Source of the DNA: Saccharomycopsis malanga
Taxonomy: Eukaryota > Ascomycota > Saccharomycetes > Ascoideales > Saccharomycopsidaceae
Assembly: GCA_004014935.1 (NCBI GenBank)
Contig: CP025323.1
Span: 496,001-560,000 of the forward strand
Direction: 5' to 3'
Length of the DNA: 64,000 bases
Shown: positions 49,901 through 61,230 of the stretch, piece by piece
Position numbering within the stretch: the stretch's first letter is position 1
Layout of the letters: the number at the start of each line of letters is the position of its first letter
The notes under the pieces: model-generated
The model's input: the letters and a program-made list of their open reading frames with translations, nothing else
What the model was told of the DNA's origin: nothing
Database searches by the model: none
Position numbers and translations under genes: made by a program

Positions 49901-51626
49901 TATGATTTACAACAAACTTTCTCCCTGGTAAATAGTTTCTCCCACTCTTTAAATTTCATAAACATTTACAATTTGAATTTTACGAATGTTTTGTTTATTG
50001 ATTTATAATATCCTTTCCAAGAGCTATCCACAGTTTTATTAAGTATGGGGATGAGCCTGGGTCACCTGAATTGCAGCAATTTCGCAATATCACAGGACAT
50101 ACCACTATCATCTCTCAAAAGTTTCCTGAGATAACTCATTCTCTAACAAGGAATCTAATCAACTTCTCAACTCTAAATCTTTTACCTAGGTCAGTATTAT
50201 GGAAGTTATATACCAAAGAGACTCATATTTAACATAGTAACAGAGATCATAACCAGCAGTAAAGGTATGTATGTGTTTTGTCGCTATAGGATTATAGGAA
50301 CTTTATTCTTTGCTGTAAAAAGAGCAACGTTTGAGCAGATATTTCAAACGATTAACCTAAATGATTGCATGTTATTTTTCTATTTGGCTAGTTCTCCGGT
50401 CTATTTGATTGCTATTTTACGATTACTCATTGAGTAATTAATTGATCGTTTCATAAATAACATTTATTGATCTTCTTTTTACACTGTATTACATTCCAGT
50501 AACCTTCTTGCATTTGATTATCGTCCTATTCAAATACTTAAAATTCAAAGTTTATTACACATCGTACTTTACACGTGACGTCGCATTTTGGCAACGAATA
50601 TGCGTTGGAAATACCGCGGTTAGTTGGTGAACCCATGTCCAGTGCCGTTTCCTAATTTGTTTCTTGCTAAGTGAATCTATAAATAAGTTATGTTTAATAA
50701 GAATATAGCTAAAAATAGCACCAGTTTCTAAAATTAGCCATTATAAATCAAAAATCGAGCTAAAATAGCTATTTTTAAGTATTTTGGCTCCAATTTTGGA
50801 TATAATTAAACTATATTTCCAATAATAACTTCCCCTGCTTCTCTGGTCTGTTGATATAAGTTTAAATAGTTGGATATCTGCAAAAAAAAGGGGGCGAATA
50901 AGAAAAATGCTTGAATATGGTTCTCAATTTGGAATTATAGTGCACTCTTATAACTGATAATGGTATTAGAGGAGTAAAATAGGAGAAAAAGATTAACAAA
51001 AAAAGTGACCAATAGGTCAAATTCAAGCATCAGAGGAATTGAATGATTTTCATCACATTTTGTCCTTAAAAACTCTATTAAGATTTGATTTTACAGTGGC
51101 CAGACCCTTTGATGTGGTGTCATTCTCAAATAGAACAATCAGGTGCATGAGATTGTACCTAATGTGTTGGTTGATCATTGAGCCTTATGAATAAAGCAAA
51201 AGTTATACAGTTGCCTTAATGCCGATATCAGGAGATTAGTTAAGTGAGATAGATGTATTGAAGATGTGATTATCAATTGCTGACATAATGATATTAAAGG
51301 TACGTTGTATATTTACGAGTAGCGTAGTTTATTATTTGGCAAGCAGTATTTCCGTCTGAAAATCCTTGGCTTTTTTGGTCTAAAAGAGTAATAGGGAAGT
51401 TCCTTTGGTATTCACCACATGTGTGAGTGCATTGTGCTTGGTACATAGTTTGTTGGGCTGAAAACAAAGTATAATGCTAAAACGACATTTCATTGGTGAT
51501 TGAAAATGGAATATTCGATACGAGTTGTTAAGAAAACGGCTGACCATGACCAATTAATTGTAAAAGTCGTACATCTATCGTCTATTCAGTAAGATCTGGA
51601 TGCTGTACATTTTGGGCTGCTGCATG

Positions 51627-51760
51627 CACATACAATAATATAGTAAGGGATTAAGGTTAAAGTTCTATGCAATGCAATGCATGCACGCATGCATGCATTG
51701 CATGTTTTTATGCATCATGCTCTGCTGTAGCGCGCTGGATGCATAAAACATGCAGACGAC
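51627..51760. promoter_or_regulatory. GCATGC/ATGCAT-rich cluster
   Basis: Overlapping words such as ATGCAATGCAATGCATGCA at about 51668, GCATGCATGCATTGCATG at about 51687, TAGCGCGCTGGATGCATAA at about 51728 and ACATGCAG. TAGCGCGCT also occurs in the cluster upstream of the GATA gene. About 1.9-2.0 kb before the C2H2 start. Confidence 0.35.
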
Positions 51761-52811
51761 TCCCTGTATTCTATATATTTTATTATCCAAATTGGTTTTT
51801 TCTTCCGAGCTGTACAGTGTTGGAAATTACTATTATGAGTGAGCATAACGACGTTGGTATGATGTTTTGTGAGGTGCTGGATTTTTTGTGGGATATTATG
51901 AGAGGGATTAGGTTTGCAATACAATAAAGAAACATTCTTGCTGGACCCTCATTACCTGCAAAGTGAAGAGAATAATCGCAGTGGAAACCGCAGTGGAAAC
52001 TGCACTATTATAACCAGTTTCTCTCGTAATGCTGCAATATGCCATCTTGAAACATATTATGTGAATGGATGGGGAAAGGCTGATCAACACTTTTGGTAAT
52101 CTCGATTCCAATATTTGCTTTGAGAATTTTTTGTATACAAGTTTAGCTATTCTATTGCTTCGATTTGACCGATTTCCCAATTACTATGCTGATTTGGCCG
52201 CCATTCTTGCAGTACATGTTTTGAAACATTTATCCATGGCAGGATTTCAGCCAATCGTGATATATTTCAAACGAAAACATTGTGTTGATGGCAGTGCCAA
52301 CTGATGGCTCATTCTATATAGCCGACTTGTCACTTTGAGTGTACGCACGTACACAGAATTAGTTTATCCTTCATAGAGCTCCTAATTCTACCATGCATGT
52401 TGTCCTCATTCAAATTGTACAAGTTGTTTCATGGTGAGGATTTCTAAAGCGAGGGTATCGTAAACAGAAATTGGGCAACGCCAACGACGTATTTTTTCAG
52501 TCGGACCTATGTTGTCCATCCTGCAAACCATTCAATCTTAACAATAATTGTAATTAATTACACATTTCAGAATAACAATAATATTCTAAAAGGAGGCTGC
52601 TCTCTACACCAAGCGCCAAAAGATCGGATATTCCACCTAACGGAACGGTCTGCACTACTAATAATAGCAACACTAACTTGGCCCAGCATTCTTCATGGAC
52701 TAAGAGTACGACATTCTTTCTCCTAGTTGGTTATCTTTATCCCAATATGGTCTATACAATAATCATCTACCCCTTGAAGGCCGGGCAACACAACGGGCTC
52801 GAGTGCGTCAA

Positions 52812-52866
52812 AAAACAAACAAACAAACAAACAAACAAAACAACAAAACAACAAAAAAAAAAAAAA
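52812..52866. repeat. CAAA/A-rich simple repeat
   Basis: AAAC repeated five to six times, then CAACAAAA units and a run of A. Simple-sequence DNA. Confidence 0.9.
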
Positions 52867-52884
52867 CATGGTCGCATAATGCAG

Positions 52885-52962
52885 CACCATGCAGGTCTGC
52901 ACACACATGCACATGCACATGCATGTTGTGCTGTGTTGTGCTGTGCATGCATGCATCCCGCA
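52885..52962. promoter_or_regulatory. GCATGC/CACATG-rich cluster
   Basis: Contains CCATGCAGG, three CACATG units within CACACATGCACATGCACATG, alternating TGTGCTG words and GTGCATGCATGCATCC. About 0.7 kb before the C2H2 start. The CACATGCACATGCACATGC core also occurs, on the other strand, upstream of the GATA gene next to a poly-A/T stretch. Confidence 0.35.
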
Positions 52963-53189
52963 TTTTTTTGTTTTTTGTTTTTTTATTTTTATTATTATTT
53001 TTGCAGCAGCTTCCCTTTTACACATTGGGCAGCTGCGCATGCAGGAAAAGGAACAGTATCAATCTGCTCTGGTGATATAAGCTATTCCTGTGCATTAAAC
53101 AGTAACAGGCCCAACTAGATCAATGACTAAAATTTTGCCTTATGTATGCAGGTGGGCATGTAGGTAGCTGTATGGGATGCATCATGGCA

Positions 53190-53219
53190 TTCTTCATTCA
53201 TTCATTCATTCATTCATTC
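53190..53219. repeat. (ATTC)n microsatellite
   Basis: About seven tandem ATTC units (TTCATTCATTC...). Confidence 0.95.
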
Positions 53220-53627
53220 TGTCTGTATATATATGCCCAGCCTTCCCATAGGCAATCTTCATGGGTAAGGTATATTTGAGAAGTGATTTTCTCAACAAAT
53301 CTTCAATACAGGTCTAGTTTTATTGTTGCAAAGCCTTGTGGTTTGTACATTTGTCGCTTTTGATTTTTGCCCGAGCAATCTTGGTTGGAATTGAGCGGTT
53401 CAATGCGGATCTTGTGCATTTGCAGATTGAATTATCAAGGCCATTAGCAATAAAGAAAAGAATCAAAAAAGGTGCTTCCCAGTCTATTTGTCCATTCCTT
53501 TAGCTGATAGATCTGAAAAGCTGCTGAATCGGTAAGCGTGTGCTCTTATATAAGGTTTACGAGCCAGAAGAACAGCCCTGGATCACCCGCTTGGATCTAC
53601 AATCTGAATCAGGACCTTGCTGGGTTG

Positions 53628-54716
53628 ATGTTGCTCCTTAATATGCAATCAGAGATACCGTGGGAACGAATGTGTAAAACGTGCAACACCTGTTTTGTCA
53701 GCGAGAGATGCTGTCGTGTGCACATCCAAGAGCACAAGTCGCACAAGCTTGAGACCAAGAAAGAGGCCAACGACCGGATATTCAAGACTCTAGTGTCGAG
53801 CTTCACCAACTCGCTTCCTAAGAGCAAGAAGACAGGCTCGCCCGCAAGCCCTACGCTGCTGTGGGAGGCTCCAAGCGGGCCTGAGGCCAAAAAACAGGGC
53901 TTTTCCACCAGTCCTGCCAAAAAGCGCAAAAACTTGGTATTTGCTTCCACCAACACTGTTTCCAGTGCCATTTACAAGGACAATTACAGAGCCACCCAGG
54001 ACCTTGTGTTTATCAGCGACGACCAGGAGTCTTTTGAGCCAATCTACGGTCCGCTGAACCCCGAATCTTGCACTCCCCCGCAAACCAGCTCGCCTCCACG
54101 CCGTAGTTTCCAGCAAACAGCCCCACCAGCGACTCCCCGGTCCTCCAGTTACAGTGGCAGCTCGCTTCCCAGAGGCTCCATCACTAGACCCAACACTGGC
54201 TCGTCCTCTGTAGCCACGTCGCTAAATTCAAGACCAAACACCGGAAGATCCGTTTCCAGTTTGGTCCATCATGACAATGAGCCATACTACGCTCCCAAAT
54301 CGTATTTTCCCGTCAGCCAGCAGTTTTTGCTGCTGCAACTGAAACAAGCCTCTTACAAAGAGTCGCCAGCTTCGTTGCCGCCCGGCATTTTCCACCCTGC
54401 TGCCCAAAACTTGCCTTCTTTGGCCCCAAACCCATACCCTTTGCCTGCACAACCTCCCCTACAGCCCCTGGCATTGTACTCGCCTTACCAGTCCCCTACT
54501 GCACACAGCCCTGTTCTAGGCATGGCCAAAAGCCACGCCAAAAGCCTGGCCCCTAGCCTGGCCCCTAGCCACACCTCAGAACCCATCACATTGCCCTCAA
54601 TAAGACAGATCTTCCCCGAATCTGGCTTCTTCCAGTACGAAACTCAAGACAATGCCAGAGAACCGCACAACCACAGCTCACATCCTCCCAACTATTACGA
54701 TTATACAAAAAAATAA
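53628..54716 (+). CDS. C2H2 zinc-finger protein, Pro/Ser-rich
   Basis: 362 residues from the ATG at 53628; ATG 53643 is the other candidate start, and the frame upstream has only GTG. One C2H2 finger at the N-terminus: C16-X2-C19-X3-F23-X8-H32-X3-H36 (CKTCNTCF...HIQEH), with extra cysteines at 22, 28 and 29. The rest is low-complexity, rich in Pro, Ser and Ala, with a basic KKRKN stretch that may be a nuclear signal and short repeats (AKSHAKSLAPSLAPS) near 300-315. Codon use favours C or G in third position, unlike nearby genes. A single-finger transcription regulator is likely; orthologue unknown. GGTAAGC at 53531 could be a splice donor, so an upstream exon is possible. Confidence 0.65.
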   Translation: MLLLNMQSEIPWERMCKTCNTCFVSERCCRVHIQEHKSHKLETKKEANDRIFKTLVSSFTNSLPKSKKTGSPASPTLLWEAPSGPEAKKQGFSTSPAKKRKNLVFASTNTVSSAIYKDNYRATQDLVFISDDQESFEPIYGPLNPESCTPPQTSSPPRRSFQQTAPPATPRSSSYSGSSLPRGSITRPNTGSSSVATSLNSRPNTGRSVSSLVHHDNEPYYAPKSYFPVSQQFLLLQLKQASYKESPASLPPGIFHPAAQNLPSLAPNPYPLPAQPPLQPLALYSPYQSPTAHSPVLGMAKSHAKSLAPSLAPSHTSEPITLPSIRQIFPESGFFQYETQDNAREPHNHSSHPPNYYDYTKK

Positions 54717-54966
54717 TAGCAGCCCATTGTTTGCTCCCAACATGCATTTTTATGACCTGATTTCTCCCTCTTTTACTTCTATTTCCCTCCAAACCCATTC
54801 GCTTACTGCATTTGCTACCCAGCTTGCCAAAACGCCTTACTAATTCTTCAAATCTTCTCCCCGTCCAGTCTCTACGGCTTGTATCCATTCTACCGGCATC
54901 TGCTTACAAAACTTGTCATAATCCTCATTCATCTTTTGATTTTTTCCCGATTGCTAACGATTCTAA

Positions 54967-55064
54967 CGCTAAACTATCAAATTTTACCTTGTTCTTCTAC
55001 TTTTACGCTAAACTATCAAATTTTACCTTGTTCTTCTACTTTTACGCTAAACTGCCAAATTTTA
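54967..55064. repeat. 39-bp tandem repeat, 2.5 copies
   Basis: Unit starting CGCTAAACTATCAAATTTTA, at 54967, 55006 and (partial) 55045. The period is a multiple of three, so frames stay open across it by construction. Confidence 0.95.
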
Positions 55065-55822
55065 CTTATTTTACCCTCGCTTTCCGACACACATTTGATC
55101 ATTTCTCAAACTCTGCTAATATGATTATATACACCTACCTATCTTAGCCAAGCATTTCAAAGCACCTAATGCTTTGCCTACTGTATACACCCTCAATTTT
55201 GTAGATATAATTAAGCAATGTCAAATCCTCACTCATAGTCTACACCAACAATACATAAAACCTCAGATCAACTTGTCCAACCTTGCCATGGCTTTCAACA
55301 ATAAGCAAACGATGCTCTGGCAGAATAATAATTAATGTGCTTATTGTAAAATGTTTTGCTACGCGGCCCACCGTAAGCAGGCAGACGCACCAATATGCGC
55401 AGGCGATCTCTGTGGGATGGCGTTGGTATATGTAGGGCGCTGCTTGGGCGCTGCTTCTTGATCTTTTTCTGAAATTAGATTTGATTGTCTTTCCAAATTG
55501 TGCATTCGACTCACTCTCCCTTCCACCTGAATAGTGCTTGTTAATATACTTGCTTCTCTTCTGTCCAGAATAGCTTTGTATGTATAGCTCTGTAAGATGG
55601 ACTTTGTTGGTGTGTACATCGTCAAAATCCTTAGATATACAAGTGCGCGCCAGACTGCGCACACGATATGCAATTATCGACGCATTCGGTATGCCAATGT
55701 CATCGTGCTTTGGTTTCCAGCTTGCAGCTCTTGAGTTACGGCAGCCTGCGAGCTAAAATCATCAGCAAACATTGAAAACGGAAGGTGTTTTCAAGATGCG
55801 AAAAGCCTTCAAAATGCAAGAC

Positions 55823-55850
55823 AAAAACGAAAACGAAAACGAAAACGAAA
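55823..55850. repeat. (GAAAAC)n simple repeat
   Basis: Four tandem units of AAAACG. Confidence 0.9.
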
Positions 55851-56849
55851 CCTAATAATCAATTGAGTTATAAAAGCGATTCCATGAAAAAAATAAAAGT
55901 CCCACATATGTCCCTTTAATATAGGCTGAAAATCTCTAGTTTGGATCGTATATCAATTGGTATTCTGTAGTAATTGAAAGTACTTCCCTGGTTTATTATC
56001 ACCAAACATGAAAACATATAAATCTCCAGTGAAGCAGTGATTAAGCTAAATAGTCAATACCACATTCTATTATGAAAACACAGTGCAAAACTTAACCATA
56101 TATGTTATAAACTTCAATTTGAATCGGAAAATTCAAATTATTTTTGCAATTTACCTCTAAATCTCCTAGTTGATCTTCAATCTCGGATTTTATAACCGAA
56201 ACGATAGTCCCGACACCTTGGATACCACTAAAGCTATGTACATTAACCGTTTTAGGAAGTAGTGATTGTTGGGCAAAAAAAAAGTAAACAGAATGAGGTT
56301 TGATCGTCTTGAGAATTGAGATTTAGGTGCAGTGGATGGTTTGCCACGCAAGCCATACCTATGATGTATGCTTCAAACTCGTAATGTTGAATTACAAATT
56401 AGACTTGGTCTTGTCCAGTTGCCGGCAAAAGAAAAAGTGGTACGAGACTTCAAAAAATATGGTTTGTATTAGTATTGATATGTACTTTCTTGTCGTTTTG
56501 AGTTTGAGGCCAAGTGTAAAACATTTTGGGTTGTTTCGGACTTGGACCTGAGACATTTTTAAACCATAAAAGCTGAAGCTACAAATCTCAGGGAATACAT
56601 TCAAATTGTGTTGATGATATACATACGAAACTCATTTACTCCGGGCTTCAAATATAAGATTATCAAGTGTGATTTGCTAAAGTAGCGTTTTCAATAATCT
56701 CTTGATAACCATTTTCCTCATTGCTGAGGATCTTATATTTAAATTCAAATGATCAGTTATTGTTGAATAATAGGCACAAATATCTGCAGAACCGAAATAT
56801 TGTATAAAAAGAAATAATAAAAGTCAAATAAAGTAAAGTATTCATGGTA

Positions 56850-56900
56850 AATCAACGAAACTGATATGTACTACGTCCAAAATACATTATTATCATATTT
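56850..56900 (+). mobile_element. Decayed SINE tail fragment (copy H)
   Basis: AACTGATATGTACTACGTCC followed by AAAATACATTATTATCAT matches the 3' module (AACTGATATGTACTGGGCTT) and its ATT-rich tail. No duplication found. Confidence 0.5.
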
Positions 56901-57259
56901 TATGAAAGCTAGAAGCTACAAATCCATTACAAAATTAATACTTTTCACAGTCTATTTGAACATCTAAACGGACTCCGATGTCTTCATTACTCCAAAATAT
57001 GTATACAGGAAAGAGCTGATGTCATTTTGACAGCCCAACAATCCGTGGGAAAATTCTGGTGTTTTAGGTTCAAAATACTAGCAGAACATTGCATGGCCAC
57101 AACAAACAGATTTTAACCTAACAAACTATTGTAAAAATTACGAGTTTCAACAATGTAGTGTGTATAATATACTATGTATAACGATTTATTATAAAAACTA
57201 ACGAAACAAAAAAAAAAAAGCATGGCCATACAAGGTTGCAAATAGCGAAAGTGACACAA

Positions 57260-59815
57260 TTATTCATCGTTGAACATTTCAATCCAACTTATGTACCGTT
57301 CGAACAATCTCACAGCGTTTCCTTCCGTTTCGTAAGCTGCTCTGAGCTTGTTGATCACTAAATCTTTTTCGTTATATTTCAAAATGTCCTTGAGGAAAAT
57401 TAAACAGTCGATGGAAAAGTCAGAGTACCAACGGAAGTTCCACGAAAACATTTTAATGAGCACCTCGAGGATCAAATCCAAATACAATGTGTGTTCCAAG
57501 GACTGTTCGTTGATAAGCTTCAATTGTTGACTTATAGGCAAGTTGCCTACTTGGTACTTGTCAATAACAAATTCCTTCTTTGTTGGAAACAATATATTGT
57601 TCAGGCCAACAAATAACAAGTCTTTGGCATACTTGTTTTGTTCGAAATTCACATTTAAGCGTTTGAAAGAGTGGTAATCTTGATAGAACTCTTCAAAGAG
57701 TTGGAGCAAGCTAGCAGCAGTTATGATTGAGAATTTTGCTTTCAAAGAAGTGCGCAATGCGGAAAGTGCTAAATCGTAATGTTTTGCTCTGAACGCAGTA
57801 ATACCAATGAGCTCCCATTCTATGGTCGAATGGCTGATAGCATTGCCTGTTTTGCGTGCTTCCACTTCCCAAAGAGACACAACCCTCAAGTCGTCATACA
57901 ACATGAAGAACAACGAGTCCAACCAGCGTTCACAGAGTCTTTTGGACTTCAAATTAACTTGTCGTTCTTTGTTTTGGTTGTCTACTGAAGCCACAGGAAG
58001 GGCCATGTTTTTGTCTTTGAAGCTTTGGTTATTATTGATACTGTCATGACTGATTAGGCCACTTCTAGGCATCTTGAAACCGTTCAATGTTGCCTGAGAA
58101 CTGTTCAGAATATCGGACTCAGACGGGGAATGTGTAGTTTTATATTCTCCTTCCATGACAAACACCTCTGCTCTCACCTTGAGCAACTTGTCCCATCCAA
58201 CCAAGATGGCCAAGCTGGATAGATAGTTGTAAGCTGCTTTGAAAGTGCCTTTTAATTTAGGGCCGGAAAGTTTCAACAATATTGGATCGACGGTTTTCAA
58301 TTCTAAATCAGATACAAAGTCCTCGCTAAGAAGAGTGTCTTTGTCCTTCAAGTAGACTGGACCGCTTCGGTTTGCCTGGGCCCACACTGCCTCTAAAAAG
58401 CCTTCTTGCGACGGCTCTGGAAAGCTGTAATCTTTCAGCGACAGGAAATCATGTATAGAATTCTCTTCTCTGATACGCTGCACGGTTTTGGCAACGGGCA
58501 AGGAATAGATTGGGCATGAATTGAGGGTAAGCAATGCATTGTGCACGTCTTTTTTAGTTATGTATGTTTCAAGTAAATTTGTCCAGTTGAGAAACTCTGT
58601 AGGGTTTGTTTCAATCGCTTTGGTGGCTAAATACAATGCCAGATCAAAATTACCTTTTTCGGTCATCAACTTTGACTGTCTGAGCAAATAAAAGTCAATG
58701 TAGTTTTTGCCCCGGAAATGGATGGGCAAGTTGGAATAATAGTCAAGACCTTTATGCAATTCGGTTACCAAACGGAGTTCGTTCAGGTTGCTTTCGATGA
58801 GCAATTGAACAAGCAACAAATGGTAGTTGAAGTTGTACGAAATGTAAGGTTCAATGATCTTGACAGCAAAATCATACAATTCGCTGATTTTCAAGATTTT
58901 GAGCAATGTGTCTACTAAATAATTGTGAATAAAGTCTGGGCCTTGGTGGAGCTCTGAACATCCGCTCAAGAAGCCCTTTGGAAGCATCCTGACAATCAAT
59001 TCTATAATCTTCTTAGCAGCGCTCTTTGTAGACAAGATGGTATTCTGAACCATGGCAGGCTTGTTGTTCTCCAAGCTGTCGCTGAAAAGAATGTTCCGCA
59101 TGATACAAGACACATATGTTTGCTGCCAGATTTCTTCTGGAATGCCTCCTACTGCTACAGGTCTTTTAACCGACAAGGCCGAATCATACACTTCCTGGTT
59201 CTTCTGGTCTTGATATATATCATTTACGCTTGCCGATGAGGCAACAGCTGATTGGGAGGACATGTTTTTACTGTCTCTGATTCTGGAATTACTGTTTTGT
59301 CTTACATGGAACGGTTTACCATTGATACCTACAAGCTGTACTGTTGCTTTCTGGCCAGGAAACTCTGTCTTGATGCGGATATCGCACTTGGAGAAACAAT
59401 TCCAAGACGAATAAATGCCCACCGAATGTAGACTGGATGAAGAACTTGCCATTTGATTGCCATTACTGTCGAATTGGGTATTATAGACAAGTTTTGTCAA
59501 ATATGCCACAGGTGCGGCAATTGAACTGAGATCCAAGCCGGTAATATAATGGAACTGACCATGTTCTTTAGATCCATGATGATTAGAAAGATGCACAAGA
59601 TCAGGGGGACCCAACGTGTTGGCATGATGCACCATCAACTCAGTTCGTTTTGTAATGGCCTCTCCATACTGCTGCTCATAAATAAAAGGAACACCATACA
59701 CTTTAGCCTTTTTGCTGCCCTGCCTATCCTTGCTTTTGCTAGCAAACAGCTGTGGAGCACTAATGTGGCTGCTTGATGACTTGATCTCCTCCTTCTTTTT
59801 CTTTGATCTAAACAT
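57260..59815 (-). CDS. Exomer ChAP subunit (Chs6/Bch1/Bud7/Bch2 family)
   Basis: Cargo adaptor of exomer, which binds Arf1 and Chs5 at the trans-Golgi network and exports chitin synthase III and other proteins to the surface. 851 residues. The N-terminal block has the family signature GPPDLVHLSNH...GQFHYITGLDLSS near residues 72-98, then SSWNCFSKCDIRIKTEFPG. The middle is helical and TPR-like (for example FDLALYLATKAIETNPTEFLNWTNLLETY near 390-420 and HYDLALSALRTSLKAK near 680). Saccharomyces members are 724-765 residues; the excess is a Ser-rich stretch near 170-215. I cannot choose between the four paralogues; many yeasts outside Saccharomyces have fewer. Confidence 0.88.
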   Translation of the reverse strand: MFRSKKKKEEIKSSSSHISAPQLFASKSKDRQGSKKAKVYGVPFIYEQQYGEAITKRTELMVHHANTLGPPDLVHLSNHHGSKEHGQFHYITGLDLSSIAAPVAYLTKLVYNTQFDSNGNQMASSSSSLHSVGIYSSWNCFSKCDIRIKTEFPGQKATVQLVGINGKPFHVRQNSNSRIRDSKNMSSQSAVASSASVNDIYQDQKNQEVYDSALSVKRPVAVGGIPEEIWQQTYVSCIMRNILFSDSLENNKPAMVQNTILSTKSAAKKIIELIVRMLPKGFLSGCSELHQGPDFIHNYLVDTLLKILKISELYDFAVKIIEPYISYNFNYHLLLVQLLIESNLNELRLVTELHKGLDYYSNLPIHFRGKNYIDFYLLRQSKLMTEKGNFDLALYLATKAIETNPTEFLNWTNLLETYITKKDVHNALLTLNSCPIYSLPVAKTVQRIREENSIHDFLSLKDYSFPEPSQEGFLEAVWAQANRSGPVYLKDKDTLLSEDFVSDLELKTVDPILLKLSGPKLKGTFKAAYNYLSSLAILVGWDKLLKVRAEVFVMEGEYKTTHSPSESDILNSSQATLNGFKMPRSGLISHDSINNNQSFKDKNMALPVASVDNQNKERQVNLKSKRLCERWLDSLFFMLYDDLRVVSLWEVEARKTGNAISHSTIEWELIGITAFRAKHYDLALSALRTSLKAKFSIITAASLLQLFEEFYQDYHSFKRLNVNFEQNKYAKDLLFVGLNNILFPTKKEFVIDKYQVGNLPISQQLKLINEQSLEHTLYLDLILEVLIKMFSWNFRWYSDFSIDCLIFLKDILKYNEKDLVINKLRAAYETEGNAVRLFERYISWIEMFNDE

Positions 59816-60225
59816 TTCAACGGTGCTGTCAAACGTCTGTTATATCCTGATTTTACTATCAAACTTTGTCAGTTAAATACCATTGAAAACAACTCAAACA
59901 CCTTCCAAGACCAACTACACTAAACAACTGTGCTGTGCCCCTAGAATTGCTGCTCTCGCTGTAAATAAACCACACCACCATCTGGAAACATAAACAGCTG
60001 GTTATTTCCTACCAGATCTGGATGCCGGCCGATGCGCTATGGTATGACTGCTGCATGATCGTGCATGACAACAGAACGTGCTGGAAAACCAAATCCCGTG
60101 GGGGGAGGGGGTGGCGGTTGAAAAATAGTATATATATATATATATATATAGCGAGGGGGCAGCTCATCGGCAGAAATCCCCTTTCAACTAACCGAACAAC
60201 AGCAAACATAGCAAGAAGTACGATA
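59816..60225. promoter_or_regulatory. Divergent exomer/MPM1 promoter region
   Basis: 410 bp. It contains a G-rich run at 60104-60117 (GGGGGGAGGGGGTGG) and a (TA)11 tract at 60129-60150 that could act as the MPM1 TATA region, 75-95 bp before its ATG. Confidence 0.5.
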
Positions 60226-61230
60226 ATGGGATTCTTCAGTGGAAGTAACGACGAGTCTTCAGGCTCTAGCGCCACCAATAACAATGATGGCAACAATGAT
60301 TTGTCAAAGAGTTTGCAAGAAACACAAGAATCGTTCAATGGGTTGATTAATTCTACCGGTAACCTTGCAAAATCTCTTAGTGACGAGATCACCAGAAGCT
60401 CTTTTGATTTCATCAGCAACGTAAATGTTCCTTCAGTCCTCAATCCAAGCAGCTGGCTCAGTGGCAGAGACATGGACATTGAGGACTTGTTTGAAGGAAG
60501 AAAGTTTGACGAGATCTTCGACCGTGATTTCTCCGGTCCTGGATTCTTTGGAAACTTCGGAAAGGCTCGCGACTTGCTCTATTATAAGTACCGTGGCTTG
60601 TGGGCATACCCTGTTCCCTCAGTCAAGAAGTACGATGCTTGCAAATCCCAGGACGGTCTTTCCGTCTGGGATAAAGATGGCGTGTGGAGATGTTTGTTTC
60701 CACGCGGTGTTTTAGACGCCGCATCGTACCATGACAATCTGTCAAACAGCCAGGAAGGAATTGTGTCCAAAGAAGACTATTTGGGCAACGTGAATGGCGC
60801 CAAGAGCGAGTTTTTTGAAAACTACAACGACCTTTTAGGATGGAAATCTCACATGCGCAGCTTACAAAGAGCAGAAAGACGTAAGAGATGGGAAAATCGT
60901 AGAAATAAAGGCACCGAAGCCAGCCCATCTAAAGTTTCAGACTTTTTCTCCGAAAAGGATAGCACTGCTTTGACAACAACAGATAACAACGTTGACTCCG
61001 AGGGAAAGAAGATTGTAGGCACTTCTAGAAGTTACTCTTCAAGAACTGGTCCAGATGGCGACGTTGAACAATACTCTAAAGTGTTGAAATGGTTTGACGA
61101 TGGCAGCACTAAGATTGAAGAGACCCGTAAGGTGATTCCAAAAGACGGATCTGAGCCTAAAACCGAAACCAACGTCCAATCCCTCGGCCCTAACGAAAGC
61201 GACAAGTCTGGATGGTTTTGGAACAAATGA
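60226..61230 (+). CDS. MPM1: Mitochondrial peculiar membrane protein 1
   Basis: 334 residues starting MGFFSGSNDE at the ATG 60226. A longer in-frame ORF from 60022 runs through the TA tract and promoter, so it is rejected as the start. The conserved core lies at about 70-210: FGKARDLLYYKYRGLWAYPV, then YDACKSQDGLSVWDKDGVWRCLFP and LLGWKSHMRSLQRAERRKRW, which I recognise from yeast Mpm1 (252 residues), a protein of mitochondrial membrane contact regions with unclear function. No N-terminal presequence and no clear membrane segment. The C-terminal 120 residues are polar, with WFWNK at the end. Confidence 0.82.
   Translation: MGFFSGSNDESSGSSATNNNDGNNDLSKSLQETQESFNGLINSTGNLAKSLSDEITRSSFDFISNVNVPSVLNPSSWLSGRDMDIEDLFEGRKFDEIFDRDFSGPGFFGNFGKARDLLYYKYRGLWAYPVPSVKKYDACKSQDGLSVWDKDGVWRCLFPRGVLDAASYHDNLSNSQEGIVSKEDYLGNVNGAKSEFFENYNDLLGWKSHMRSLQRAERRKRWENRRNKGTEASPSKVSDFFSEKDSTALTTTDNNVDSEGKKIVGTSRSYSSRTGPDGDVEQYSKVLKWFDDGSTKIEETRKVIPKDGSEPKTETNVQSLGPNESDKSGWFWNK

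Larger units (their letters stand above)
49901..53537. other. 3.6 kb gene-free region upstream of C2H2 gene
   Basis: Lies between the divergent oxygenase and C2H2 genes. It contains two GCATGC-rich clusters and several simple repeats (listed). The frame 52678-53118 is built of simple repeats and is rejected as a gene. No RNA gene is recognised. Confidence 0.55.
54717..57259. other. 2.5 kb between convergent genes
   Basis: The C2H2 and exomer genes converge here. It contains a 39-bp tandem repeat, a GAAAAC repeat and a decayed SINE tail (listed). Frames such as 54812-55147 run through the tandem repeat and are not believed to be genes. Confidence 0.55.

Noticed and set aside
52678-53118. 146-codon frame
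   Set aside because: Made of CAAA, CACATG and T-rich simple repeats; overlapping frames on both strands are equally open.
53538-53627. 30-residue extension of the C2H2 protein
   Set aside because: It begins with GTG and has no support; kept only as a possible sign of an upstream exon.
54812-55147. 111-codon frame
   Set aside because: Kept open by a 39-bp tandem repeat downstream of a real gene; no coding character.
60022-60225. 68-residue N-terminal extension of MPM1
   Set aside because: It reads through the G-run and (TA)11 promoter tract, and the family start MGFF is at 60226.
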